64,000 bases of DNA, taken from the NCBI RefSeq assembly GCF_037975245.1, contig NC_092578.1:11638321-11702320 (forward strand), in the 5' to 3' direction. Under the pieces are notes generated by a model, which ran no database searches, was not told the origin of the DNA, and was given only the letters and a program-made list of their open reading frames with translations. Position 1 is the first letter of the stretch. The number at the start of each line of letters is the position of its first letter. Source of the DNA: Apostichopus japonicus. Taxonomy: Eukaryota > Echinodermata > Holothuroidea > Aspidochirotida > Stichopodidae. This document shows positions 28,101 to 41,049 of this stretch, one piece after another. The translations under genes were made by a program, and so were the position numbers.

Positions 28101-29333
28101 ACATTACCCACTTGAGATATCTCGTTGACAAGATTTTGACCATTTGACCCCTGGTGACCCCAAATGACCTTTGACCAGCACCGAAAACAAAGGGTAAGTG
28201 GTACTTGAATGGGTACACCGGCCAACCGATGTTAAGTCGGTCCGACATAACCCACTTGAGATATCTCGTTGACAAGTTTTTGACCATTTGACCCCTGGTG
28301 ACCCCAAATGACCTTTGACCTGCACCGAAAACAAATGGTAAGTGGCACTTGAATGGGTACTCCGGCCAACCGATCTTAAGTCGGTCCGACATTACCCACT
28401 TGAGATATCTCGTTGACAAGATTTTGACCATTTGACCCCTGGTGACCCCTGGTGACCCCCAATGACCTTTGACCTGCACCGAAAACAAAGGGTAAGTGGC
28501 ACTTGAATGGGTACTCCGGCCAACCGATCTGATGTCGGTCTGACATTACCCACTTGAGATAACTCGTTGACAAGATTTTGACCATTTGACCCCTGGTGAC
28601 CCCAAATGACCTTTGACCTGCACCGAAAACAAAGGGTACGTGGCACTTGAATGGGTACTCCGGCCAACCGATGTTAAGTCGTTCCGACATTACCCACTTG
28701 AGATATCTCGTTGACAAGATTTTGACCATTTGACCCCTGGTGACCCCAAATGACCTGTGACCTGCACCGAAAACAAAGGGTAAGTGGCACTTGAATGGGT
28801 ACTACGGCCAACCGATCTTAAGTCGGTCCGACATTACCCACTTGAGATATCTCGTTGACAGGATTTTGACCATTTGACCCCTGGTGACCCCTGGTGACCC
28901 CAAATGACCTTTGACCTGCACCGAAAACAAAGGGTAAGTGGCACTTGAATGGGTACTCCGGCCAACCGATCTTATGTCGGTCCGACATAACCCACTTGAG
29001 ATATCTCGTTGACAAGATTTTGACCATTTGACCCCTGGTGACCCCAAATGACCTTTGACCTGCACCGAAAACAAAGGGTAAGTGGCACTTGAATGGGTAC
29101 TCCGGCCAACCGATCTTAAGTCGGTCCGACAATACCCACTTGAGATATCTCGTTGACAAGATTTTGACCATTTGACCGCTGGTGACCCCAAATGACCTCT
29201 GACCTGCACCGAAAACAAAGGGTAAGTGGCACTTGAATGGGTACTCCGGCCAACCGATCTTAAGTCGGTCCGACATTACCCACTTGAGATAACTCGTTGA
29301 CAAGATTTTGATCATTTGACCCCTGGTGACCCC
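25181..29333 (+). repeat. Tandem higher-order duplication, offset 2,066 bp
   Basis: Bases from about 25,181 to 27,267 match 27,247 to 29,333. The offset is 14 x 144 + 5 x 10. Shared rare marks include CTTAATTCGG (25,735 and 27,801), CTTTTGTCGG (25,876 and 27,942), AAAACGAAGG and GTACACCGG. The left boundary of the second copy lies inside a unit where TTGATC meets CCCCCGG, a chimeric unit that records the crossover point. Confidence 0.9.
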
Positions 29334-32300
29334 AAATGACCTTTGACCTGCATTGAAAACAAAGGGTAAGTGGCACTTGATTGGGTACTCCGGCCAACCG
29401 ATCTTATGTCGGTCCGACACAACCCACTTGAGATATCTCGTTGACAAGATTTTGACCATTTGACCCCTGGTGACCCCAAATGACCTTTGACCAGCACTGA
29501 ATACAAAGGGTAAGTGGCACTTGAATGGGTACTACGGCCAACCGATCTTAAGTCGGTCCGACAATACCCACTTGAGATATCTCGTTGACAAGATTTTGAC
29601 CATTTCACCACTGGTGACCCCCGGTGACCCCAAATGACCTTTAACCTGCACCGAAAACAAAGGGTAAGTGGCACTTGAATGGGTACTCCGGCCAACCGAT
29701 CTTAAGTCGGTCCGACATTACCCACTTGAGATATCTCGTTGACAAGATTTTGACCATTTGACCCCTGATGACCCCAAATGACCTTTGACCTGCACCGAAA
29801 ACAAAGGGTAAGTGGCACTTGAATGGGTACTCCGGCCAACCGATCTTATGTCGGTCCGACATTACCCACTTGAGATATCTCGTTGACAAGATTTTGACCA
29901 TTTGACCCCTGGTGACCCCAAATGACCTTTGACCTGCACCGAAAACAAAGGGTAAGTGGCACTTGAATGGGTACTCCGGCCAACCGATCTTATGTCGGTC
30001 CGACATAACCCGCTTGAGATATCTCGTTGACAAGATTTTGACCATTTGACCCCTGGTGACCCCCGGTGACGCCAAATGACCTTTGACCTGCACCGAAAAC
30101 AAAGGGTAAGTGGCACTTGAATGGGTACTCCGGCCAACCGATCTTAAGTCGGTCCGACATTACCCACTTGAGATATCTCGTTGACAAGATTTTGACCATT
30201 TGACCCCTGGTGACCCCTGGTGACCCCTGGTGACCCCAAATGACCTTTGACCTTCACCGAAAACAAAGGGTAAGTGGCACTTGAATGGGTACTCCGGCCA
30301 ACCGATCTTAAGTCGGTCCGACATAACCCGCTTTAGATATCTCGTTGACAAGATTTTGACCATTTGACCCCTGGTGACCCCAAATGACCTTTGACCTGCA
30401 CCGAAAACAAAGGGTAAGTGGCACTTGAATGGGTACTCCGGCCAACCGATCTTATGTCGGTCCGACATAACCCGCTTGAGATATCTCGTTGACAAGATTT
30501 TGACCATTTGACCCCTGGTGACCCCCGGTGACGCCAAATGACCTTTGACCTGCACCGAAAACAAAGGGTAAGTGGCACTTGAATGGGTACTCCGGCCAAC
30601 CGATCTTAAGTCGGTCCGACATTACCCACTTGAGATATCTCGTTGACAAGATTTTGACCATTTGACCCCTGGTGACCCCTGGTGACCCCTGGTGACCCCA
30701 AATGACCTTTGACCTTCACCGAAAACAAAGGGTAAGTGGCACTTGAATGGGTACTCCGGCCAACCGATCTTAAGTCGGTCCGACATAACCCGCTTTAGAT
30801 ATCTCGTTGACAAGATTTTGACCATTTGACCCCTGGTGACCCCAAATGACCTTTGACCTGCACCGAAAACAAAGGGTACGTGGCACTTGAATGGGTACTC
30901 CGGCCCACCGATCTTAAGTCGGTCCGACATTACCCACTTGAGAAATCGTGTTTACAAGATTTTGACCATTTGACCCCTGGTGACCCCAAATGACCTTTGA
31001 CCAGCACCGAAAACAAATGGTAAGTGGCACTTGAATGGGTACTCCGGCCCACCGATATTGTGTCGGTCCGACATTACCCACTTGAGATATCTCGTTGACA
31101 AGATTTTGACCATTTGACCACTGGTGACCCCCGGTGACCCCAAATGACCTTTGACCTGCACCGAAAACAAAGGGTAAGTGGCACTTGAATGGGTACTCCG
31201 GCCAACCGATGTTAAGTCGTTCCGACATTACCCACTTGAGATATCTCGTTGACAAGATTTTGACCATTTGACCCCTGGTGACCCCAAATGACCTGTGACC
31301 TGCACCGAAAACAAAGGGTAAGTGGCACTTGAATGGGTACTCCGGCCAACCAATCTTAAGTCGGTCCGACATTACCCACTTGAGATATCTCGTTGACAGG
31401 ATTTTGACCATTTGACCCCTGGTGACCCCTGGTGACCCAAAATGACCTTTGACCTGCACCGAAAACAAAGGGTAAGTGGCACTTGAATGGGTACTCCGGC
31501 CAACCGATCTTATGTCGGTCCGACATAACCCACTTGAGATATCTCGTTGACAAGATTTTGACCATTTGACCCCTGGTGACCCCAAATGACCTTTGACCTG
31601 CACCGAAAACAAAGGGTAAGTGGCACTTGAATGGGTACTCCGGCAAACCTATCTTAAGTCGGTCCGACAATACCCACTTGAGATATCTCGTTGACAAGAT
31701 TTTTACCATTTGACCCCTGGTGACCCCAAATGACCCCAAATGACCTTTGACCTGCACCAAAAACAAAGGGTAAGTGGCACTTGAATGGGTACTCCGGCCA
31801 ACCGATCTTAAGTCGGTCCGACAATACCCACTTGAGATATCTCGTTGACAAGATTTTGACCATTTGACCCCTGGTGACCCCAAATGACCTCTGACCTGCA
31901 CCGAAAACGAAGGGTAAGTGGCACTTGAATGGGTTCTCCGGCCAACCGATCTTATGTCGGTCCGACATTACCCACTTGAGATATCGTGTTTACAAGATTT
32001 TGACCATTTGACACCTGGTGACTCCAAATGACCTCTGACCTGCAACGAAAACAAAGGGTAAGTGGCACTTGAATGGGTACTCCGGCCCACCGATATTGTG
32101 TCGGTCCGACATTACCCACTTGAGATATCTCGTTGACAAGATTTTGACCATTTGACCCCTGGTGACCCCAAATGACCTTTGACCTGCACCGAAAACAAAG
32201 GGTAAGTGGCACTTGAATGGGTACTACGGCCAACCGAACTTATGTCGGTCCGACATTACCCACTTGAGATATCTCGTTGACAAGATTTTGACCATTTGAC

Positions 32301-35300
32301 CCCTGGTGACCCCAAATGACCTTTGACCAGCACCGAAAACAAAGGGTAAGTGGTACTTGAATGGGTACACCGGCCAACCGATGTTAAGTCGGTCCGACAT
32401 AACCCACTTGAGATATCTCGTTGACAAGTTTTTGACCATTTGACCCCTGGTGACCCCAAATGACCTTTGACCTGCACCGAAAACAAATGGTAAGTGGCAC
32501 TTGAATGGGTACTCCGGCCAACCGATCTTAAGTCGGTCCGACATTACCCACTTGAGATATCTCGTTGACAAGATTTTGACCATTTGACCCCTGGTGACCC
32601 CTGGTGACCCCCAATGACCTTTGACCTGCACCGAAAACAAAGGGTAAGTGGCACTTGAATGGGTACTCCGGCCAACCGATCTGATGTCGGTCTGACATTA
32701 CCCACTTGAGATAACTCGTTGACAAGATTTTGACCATTTGACCCCTGGTGACCCCAAATGACCTTTGACCTGCACCGAAAACAAAGGGTACGTGGCACTT
32801 GAATGGGTACTCCGGCCAACCGATGTTAAGTCGTTCCGACATTACCCACTTGAGATATCTCGTTGACAAGATTTTGACCATTTGACCCCTGGTGACCCCA
32901 AATGACCTGTGACCTGCACCGAAAACAAAGGGTAAGTGGCACTTGAATGGGTACTACGGCCAACCGATCTTAAGTCGGTCCGACATTACCCACTTGAGAT
33001 ATCTCGTTGACAGGATTTTGACCATTTGACCCCTGGTGACCCCTGGTGACCCCAAATGACCTTTGACCTGCACCGAAAACAAAGGGTAAGTGGCACTTGA
33101 ATGGGTACTCCGGCCAACCGATCTTATGTCGGTCCGACATAACCCACTTGAGATATCTCGTTGACAAGATTTTGACCATTTGACCCCTGGTGACCCCAAA
33201 TGACCTTTGACCTGCACCGAAAACAAAGGGTAAGTGGCACTTGAATGGGTACTCCGGCCAACCGATCTTAAGTCGGTCCGACAATACCCACTTGAGATAT
33301 CTCGTTGACAAGATTTTGACCATTTGACCGCTGGTGACCCCAAATGACCTCTGACCTGCACCGAAAACAAAGGGTAAGTGGCACTTGAATGGGTACTCCG
33401 GCCAACCGATCTTAAGTCGGTCCGACATTACCCACTTGAGATAACTCGTTGACAAGATTTTGATCATTTGACCCCTGGTGACCCCAAATGACCTTTGACC
33501 TGCATTGAAAACAAAGGGTAAGTGGCACTTGATTGGGTACTCCGGCCAACCGATCTTATGTCGGTCCGACACAACCCACTTGAGATATCTCGTTGACAAG
33601 ATTTTGACCATTTGACCCCTGGTGACCCCAAATGACCTTTGACCAGCACTGAATACAAAGGGTAAGTGGCACTTGAATGGGTACTACGGCCAACCGATCT
33701 TAAGTCGGTCCGACAATACCCACTTGAGATATCTCGTTGACAAGATTTTGACCATTTCACCACTGGTGACCCCCGGTGACCCCAAATGACCTTTAACCTG
33801 CACCGAAAACAAAGGGTAAGTGGCACTTGAATGGGTACTCCGGCCAACCGATCTTAAGTCGGTCCGACATTACCCACTTGAGATATCTCGTTGACAAGAT
33901 TTTGACCATTTGACCCCTGATGACCCCAAATGACCTTTGACCTGCACCGAAAACAAAGGGTAAGTGGCACTTGAATGGGTACTCCGGCCAACCGATCTTA
34001 TGTCGGTCCGACATTACCCACTTGAGATATCTCGTTGACAAGATTTTGACCATTTGACCCCTGGTGACCCCAAATGACCTTTGACCTGCACCGAAAACAA
34101 AGGGTAAGTGGCACTTGAATGGGTACTCCGGCCAACCGATCTTATGTCGGTCCGACATAACCCGCTTGAGATATCTCGTTGACAAGATTTTGACCATTTG
34201 ACCCCTGGTGACCCCCGGTGACGCCAAATGACCTTTGACCTGCACCGAAAACAAAGGGTAAGTGGCACTTGAATGGGTACTCCGGCCAACCGATCTTAAG
34301 TCGGTCCGACATTACCCACTTGAGATATCTCGTTGACAAGATTTTGACCATTTGACCCCTGGTGACCCCTGGTGACCCCTGGTGACCCCAAATGACCTTT
34401 GACCTTCACCGAAAACAAAGGGTAAGTGGCACTTGAATGGGTACTCCGGCCAACCGATCTTAAGTCGGTCCGACATAACCCGCTTTAGATATCTCGTTGA
34501 CAAGATTTTGACCATTTGACCCCTGGTGACCCCAAATGACCTTTGACCTGCACCGAAAACAAAGGGTAAGTGGCACTTGAATGGGTACTCCGGCCAACCG
34601 ATCTTATGTCGGTCCGACATAACCCGCTTGAGATATCTCGTTGACAAGATTTTGACCATTTGACCCCTGGTGACCCCCGGTGACGCCAAATGACCTTTGA
34701 CCTGCACCGAAAACAAAGGGTAAGTGGCACTTGAATGGGTACTCCGGCCAACCGATCTTAAGTCGGTCCGACATTACCCACTTGAGATATCTCGTTGACA
34801 AGATTTTGACCATTTGACCCCTGGTGACCCCTGGTGACCCCTGGTGACCCCAAATGACCTTTGACCTTCACCGAAAACAAAGGGTAAGTGGCACTTGAAT
34901 GGGTACTCCGGCCAACCGATCTTAAGTCGGTCCGACATAACCCGCTTTAGATATCTCGTTGACAAGATTTTGACCATTTGACCCCTGGTGACCCCAAATG
35001 ACCTTTGACCTGCACCGAAAACAAAGGGTACGTGGCACTTGAATGGGTACTCCGGCCCACCGATCTTAAGTCGGTCCGACATTACCCACTTGAGAAATCG
35101 TGTTTACAAGATTTTGACCATTTGACCCCTGGTGACCCCAAATGACCTTTGACCAGCACCGAAAACAAATGGTAAGTGGCACTTGAATGGGTACTCCGGC
35201 CCACCGATATTGTGTCGGTCCGACATTACCCACTTGAGATATCTCGTTGACAAGATTTTGACCATTTGACCACTGGTGACCCCCGGTGACCCCAAATGAC

Positions 35301-36219
35301 CTTTGACCTGCACCGAAAACAAAGGGTAAGTGGCACTTGAATGGGTACTCCGGCCAACCGATGTTAAGTCGTTCCGACATTACCCACTTGAGATATCTCG
35401 TTGACAAGATTTTGACCATTTGACCCCTGGTGACCCCAAATGACCTGTGACCTGCACCGAAAACAAAGGGTAAGTGGCACTTGAATGGGTACTCCGGCCA
35501 ACCAATCTTAAGTCGGTCCGACATTACCCACTTGAGATATCTCGTTGACAGGATTTTGACCATTTGACCCCTGGTGACCCCTGGTGACCCAAAATGACCT
35601 TTGACCTGCACCGAAAACAAAGGGTAAGTGGCACTTGAATGGGTACTCCGGCCAACCGATCTTATGTCGGTCCGACATAACCCACTTGAGATATCTCGTT
35701 GACAAGATTTTGACCATTTGACCCCTGGTGACCCCAAATGACCTTTGACCTGCACCGAAAACAAAGGGTAAGTGGCACTTGAATGGGTACTCCGGCAAAC
35801 CTATCTTAAGTCGGTCCGACAATACCCACTTGAGATATCTCGTTGACAAGATTTTTACCATTTGACCCCTGGTGACCCCAAATGACCCCAAATGACCTTT
35901 GACCTGCACCAAAAACAAAGGGTAAGTGGCACTTGAATGGGTACTCCGGCCAACCGATCTTAAGTCGGTCCGACAATACCCACTTGAGATATCTCGTTGA
36001 CAAGATTTTGACCATTTGACCCCTGGTGACCCCAAATGACCTCTGACCTGCACCGAAAACGAAGGGTAAGTGGCACTTGAATGGGTTCTCCGGCCAACCG
36101 ATCTTATGTCGGTCCGACATTACCCACTTGAGATATCGTGTTTACAAGATTTTGACCATTTGACACCTGGTGACTCCAAATGACCTCTGACCTGCAACGA
36201 AAACAAAGGGTAAGTGGCA
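27947..36219 (+). repeat. Higher-order duplication, offset 4,152 bp
   Basis: Bases 27,947-32,067 match 32,099-36,219. The offset is 28 x 144 + 12 x 10. First differences outside the block are CTTTTG against ATTGTG on the left and GGCACTT against GGCAGTT on the right (32,068/36,220). The block starts inside the second copy of the 2,066-bp repeat, so about 25.9-27.3 kb, 27.9-29.3 kb and 32.1-33.5 kb form three near-identical copies. Each 4,152-bp copy also holds an internal repeat of a 462-bp segment (compare 29,990-30,199 with 30,452-30,661). Confidence 0.92.
31722..31741 (+). repeat. Alternative 10-bp expansion: duplicated TGACCCCAAA
   Basis: Here the CCCCAAATGA decamer rather than the CCCCTGGTGA decamer is doubled. 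The same form occurs near 35,875, 36,325, 36,625, 37,095, 42,282, 43,752, 46,810, 50,362, 51,262, 51,982, 55,050 and 57,556, and only right of about 31 kb. It therefore marks a later-arising unit lineage. It too adds a DR4 half-site. Confidence 0.9.
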
Positions 36220-36591
36220 GTTGAATGGGTACTCCGGCCAACCGATCTTAAGTCGGTCCGACATTACCCACTTGAGATATCTCGTTGACAAGATTTTGAC
36301 CATTTGACCCCTGGTGACCCCAAATGACCCCAAATGACCTTTGACCTGCACCGAAAACAAAGGGTAAGTGGCACTTGAATGGGTACTACGGCCAACCGAA
36401 CTTATGTCGGTCCGACATTACCCACTTGAGATATCTCGTTGACAAGATTTTGACCATTTGACCCCTGGTGACCCCAAATGACCTTTGACCAGCACCGAAA
36501 ACAAAGGGTAAGTGGTACTTGAATGGGTACACCGGCCAACCGATGTTAAGTCGGTCCGACATAACCCACTTGAGATATCTCGTTGACAAGT

Positions 36592-37571
36592 TTTTGACCA
36601 TTTGACCCCTGGTGACCCCAAATGACCCCAAATGACCTTTGACCAGCACCGAAAACAAATGGTAAGTCGCACTTGAATGGGTACTCCGGCCAACCGATCT
36701 TAAGTCGGTCCGACATTACCCACTTGAGATATCTCGTTGACAAGATTTTGACCATTTGACCCCTGGTGACCCCTGGTGACCCCTGGTGACCCCTGGTGAC
36801 CCCAAATGACCTTTGACCTGCACCGAAAACAAAGGGTAAGTGGCACTTGAATGGGTACTCCGGCCAACCGATCTTATGTCGGTCCGACAATACCCACTTG
36901 AGATATCTCGTTGACAACATTTTGACCATTTGACCTCTAGTGACCCCAAATGACCTTTGACCTGCACCGAAAACAAAGGGTAAGTGGCACTTGAAGGGGT
37001 TTACCGGCCAACCGATCTTAAGTCGGTCCGACATTACCCACTTGAGATATCTCGTTGACAAGATTTTGACCATTTGACCCCTGGTGACCCCAAATGACCC
37101 CAAATGACCTTTGACCAGCACCGAAAACAAATGGTAAGTCGCACTTGAATGGGTACTCCGGCCAACCGATCTTAAGTCGGTCCGACATTACCCACTTGAG
37201 ATATCTCGTTGACAAGATTTTGACCATTTGACCCCTGGTGACCCCTGGTGACCCCTGGTGACCCCTGGTGACCCCAAATGACCTTTGACCTGCACCGAAA
37301 ACAAAGGGTAAGTGGCACTTGAATGGGTACTCCGGCCAACCGATCTTATGTCGGTCCGACAATACCCACTTGAGATATCTCGTTGACAACATTTTGACCA
37401 TTTGACCTCTAGTGACCCCAAATGACCTTTGACCTGCACCGAAAACAAAGGGTAAGTGGCACTTGAAGGGGTTTACCGGCCAACCGATCTTAAGTCGGTC
37501 CGACATTACCCACTTGAGATATCTCGTTGACAAGATTTTGACCATTTGACCCCTGGTGACCCCAAATGACC
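36592..37571 (+). repeat. Higher-order duplication, offset 472 bp (three units)
   Basis: Bases 36,592-37,099 match 37,064-37,571. The offset is 3 x 144 + 4 x 10. Both copies hold a four-copy TGACCCCTGG tract (36,757-36,796 and 37,229-37,268), a GTAAGTCGC change, GACAACATTTTG, GACCTCTAGTGACC and the aberrant unit end GAAGGGGTTTACC. Confidence 0.92.
36757..36806 (+). repeat. Four-copy TGACCCCTGG microarray
   Basis: Four perfect copies followed by TGACCCCAAA; repeated 472 bp downstream. Three-copy tracts are found at several places, for example near 4,923, 11,093, 16,370 and 30,199. Confidence 0.94.
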
Positions 37572-40500
37572 TTTGACCTGCACCGAAAACAAAGGGTAAG
37601 TGGCACCTGAATGGGTACTCCGGCCAACAGATCTTATGTCGGTCCGACATAACCCGCTTGAGATATCTCGTTGACAAGATTTTGACCATTTGACCCCTGG
37701 TGACCCCAAATGACCTGTGACCTGCACCGAAAACAAAGGGTAAGTGGCACTTGAATGGGTACTCCGGCCAACCGATCTTAAGTCGGTCCGACATTACCCA
37801 CTTGAGATATCTCGTTGACAGGATTTTGACCATTTGACCCCTGGTGACCCCTGGTGACCCAAAATGACCTTTGACCTGCACCGAAAACAAAGGGTAAGTA
37901 GCACTTGAATGGGTACTCCGGCCAACCGATCTTATGTCGGTCCGACATAACCCGCTTGAGATATCTCGTTGACAAGATTTTGACCATTTGACCCCTGGTG
38001 ACCCCAAATGACCTTTGACCAGCACCGAACACAAAGGGTAAGTGGCACTTGAATGGGTACTCCGGCCCACCGATCTTAAGTCGGTCCGACATTACCCACT
38101 TGAGATATCGTGTTTACAAGATTTTGACCATTTGACCCCTGGTGACCCCAAATGACCTTTGACCAGCACCGAAAACAAATGGTAAGTGGCACTTGAATGG
38201 GTACTCCGGCCCACCGATATTGTGTCTGTCCGACATTACCCACTTGAGATATCTCGTTGACAAGATTTTGACCATTTGACCACTGGTGACCCCCGGTGAC
38301 CCCAAATGACCTTTCACCTGCACCGAAAACAAAGGGTAAGTGGCACTTGAATGGGTACTCCGGCCAACCGATCTTAAGTCGGTCCGACATTACCCACTTG
38401 AGATATCTCGTTGACAGGATTTTGACCATTTGACCCCTGGTGACCCCTGGTGACCCAAAATGACCTTTGACCTGCACTGAAAACAAAGGGTAAGTAGCAC
38501 TTGAATGGGTACTCCGGCCAACCGATGTTAAGTCGGTCCGACATTACCCGCTTGAGATATCTCGTTGACAAGATTTTGACCATTTGACCCCTGGTGACCC
38601 CAAATGACCTTTGACCAGCACCGAAAACAAAGGGTAAGTGGTACTTGAATGGGTACTCCGGCCAACCGATGTTAAGTCGGTCCGACATTACCCGCCTGAG
38701 ATATCTCGTTGACAAGATTTTGACCATTTGACCCCTGGTGACACCAAATGACCTTTGACCTGCACCGAAAACAAAGGGTAAGTGGCACTTGAATGGGTAC
38801 TCCGGCCAACCGATCTTAAGTCGGTCCGACATTACCCACCTGAGATAACTCGTTGACAAGATTTTGACCATTTGACCCCTGGTGACCCCAAATGACCTTT
38901 GACCTGCACCGAAAACAAAGGGTAAGTGGCACTTGAATGGGTACTCCGGCCAACCGATCTTATGTCGGTCCGACATAACCCACTTGAGATATCTCGTTGA
39001 CAAGATTTTGACCATTTGACCCCTGGTGACCCCTGGTGACCTTTGACCTGCACCGAAAACAAAGGGTAAGTGGCACTTGAATGGGTACTCCGGCTAACCG
39101 ATCTTAAGTCGGTCCGACAAAACCCACTTGAGATATCTCGTTGACAAGATTTTGACCATTTGACCCCTGGTGACCCCCGGTGACCCCAAATGACCTTTAA
39201 CCTGCACCGAAAACAAAGGGTAAGTGGCACTTGAATGGGTACTCCGGCCAACCGATCTTAAGTCGGTCCGACATTACCCACCTGAGATATCTCGTTGACA
39301 AGATTTTGACCATTTGACCCCTGGTGACCCCAAATGACCTTTGACCTGCACCGAAAACAAAGGGTAAGTGGCACCTGAATGGGTACTCCGGCCAACAGAT
39401 CTTATGTCGGTCCGACATAACCCGCTTGAGATATCTCGTTGACAAGATTTTGACCATTTGACCCCTGGTGACCCCAAATGACCTGTGACCTGCACCGAAA
39501 ACAAAGGGTAAGTGGCACTTGAATGGGTACTCCGGCCAACCGATCTTAAGTCGGTCCGACATTACCCACTTGAGATATCTCGTTGACAGGATTTTGACCA
39601 TTTGACCCCTGGTGACCCCTGGTGACCCAAAATGACCTTTGACCTGCACCGAAAACAAAGGGTAAGTAGCACTTGAATGGGTACTCCGGCCAACCGATTT
39701 GATGTCGGTCCGACATAACCCGCTTGAGATATCTCGTTGACAAGATTTTGACCATTTGACCCCTGGTGACCCCAAATGACCTTTGACCAGCACCGAACAC
39801 AAAGGGTAAGTGGCACTTGAATGGGTACTCCGGCCCACCGATCTTAAGTCGGTCCGACATTACCCACTTGAGATATCGTGTTTACAAGATTTTGACCATT
39901 TGACCCCTGGTGACCCCAAATGACCTTTGACCAGCACCGAAAACAAATTGTAAGTGGCACTTGAATGGGTACTCCGGCCCACCGATATTGTGTCTGTCCG
40001 ACATTACCCACTTGAGATATCTCGTTGACAAGATTTTGCCCATTTGACCACTGGTGACCCCCGGTGACCCCAAATGACCTTTCACCTGCACCGAAAACAA
40101 AGGGTAAGTGGCACTTGAATGGGTACTCCGGCCAACCGATCTTAAGTCGGTCCGACATTACCCACTTGAGATATCTCGTTGACAGGATTTTGACCATTTG
40201 ACCCCTGGTGACCCCTGGTGACCCAAAATGACCTTTGACCTGCACTGAAAACAAAGGGTAAGTAGCACTTGAATGGGTACTCCGGCCAACCGATGTTAAG
40301 TCGGTCCGACATTACCCGCTTGAGATATCTCGTTGACAAGATTTTGACCATTTGACCCCTGGTGACCCCAAATGACCTTTGACCAGCACCGAAAACAAAG
40401 GGTAAGTGGTACTTGAATGGGTACTCCGGCCAACCGATGTTAAGTCGGTCCGACATTACCCGCCTGAGATATCTCGTTGACAAGATTTTGACCATTTGAC

Positions 40501-41049
40501 CCCTGGTGACACCAAATGACCTTTCACCTGCACCGAAAACAAAGGGTAAGTGGCACTTGAATGGGTACTCCGGCCAACCGATCTTAAGTCGGTCCGACAT
40601 TACCCACCTGAGATAACTCGTTGACAAGATTTTGACCATTTGACCCCTGGTGACCCCAAATGACCTTTGACCTGCACCGAAAACAAAGGGTAAGTGGCAC
40701 TTGAATGGGTACTCCGGCCAACCGATCTTATGTCGGTCCGACATAACCCACTTGAGATATCTCGTTGACAAGATTTTGACCATTTGACCCCTGGTGACCC
40801 CTGGTGACCTTTGACCTGCACCGAAAACAAAGGGTAAGTGGCACTTGAATGGGTACTCCGGCTAACCGATCTTAAGTCGGTCCGACAAAACCCACTTGAG
40901 ATATCTCGTTGACAAGATTTTGACCATTTGACCCCTGGTGACCCCCGGTGACCCCAAATGACCTTTAACCTGCACCGAAAACAAAGGGTAAGTGGCACTT
41001 GAATGGGTACTCCGGCCAACCGATCTTAAGTCGGTCCGACATTACCCAC
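37515..41049 (+). repeat. Exact tandem higher-order duplication, offset 1,768 bp
   Basis: Bases 37,515-39,281 match 39,283-41,049, so the copies lie back to back. The offset is 12 x 144 + 4 x 10. A few substitutions separate them, for example CTTATG against TTGATG (37,929/39,697), AAATGG against AAATTG (38,178/39,946) and TTTGACC against TTTCACC (38,755/40,523). The boundary falls on the CCACTT/CCACCT site at 37,514/39,282. Confidence 0.92.
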
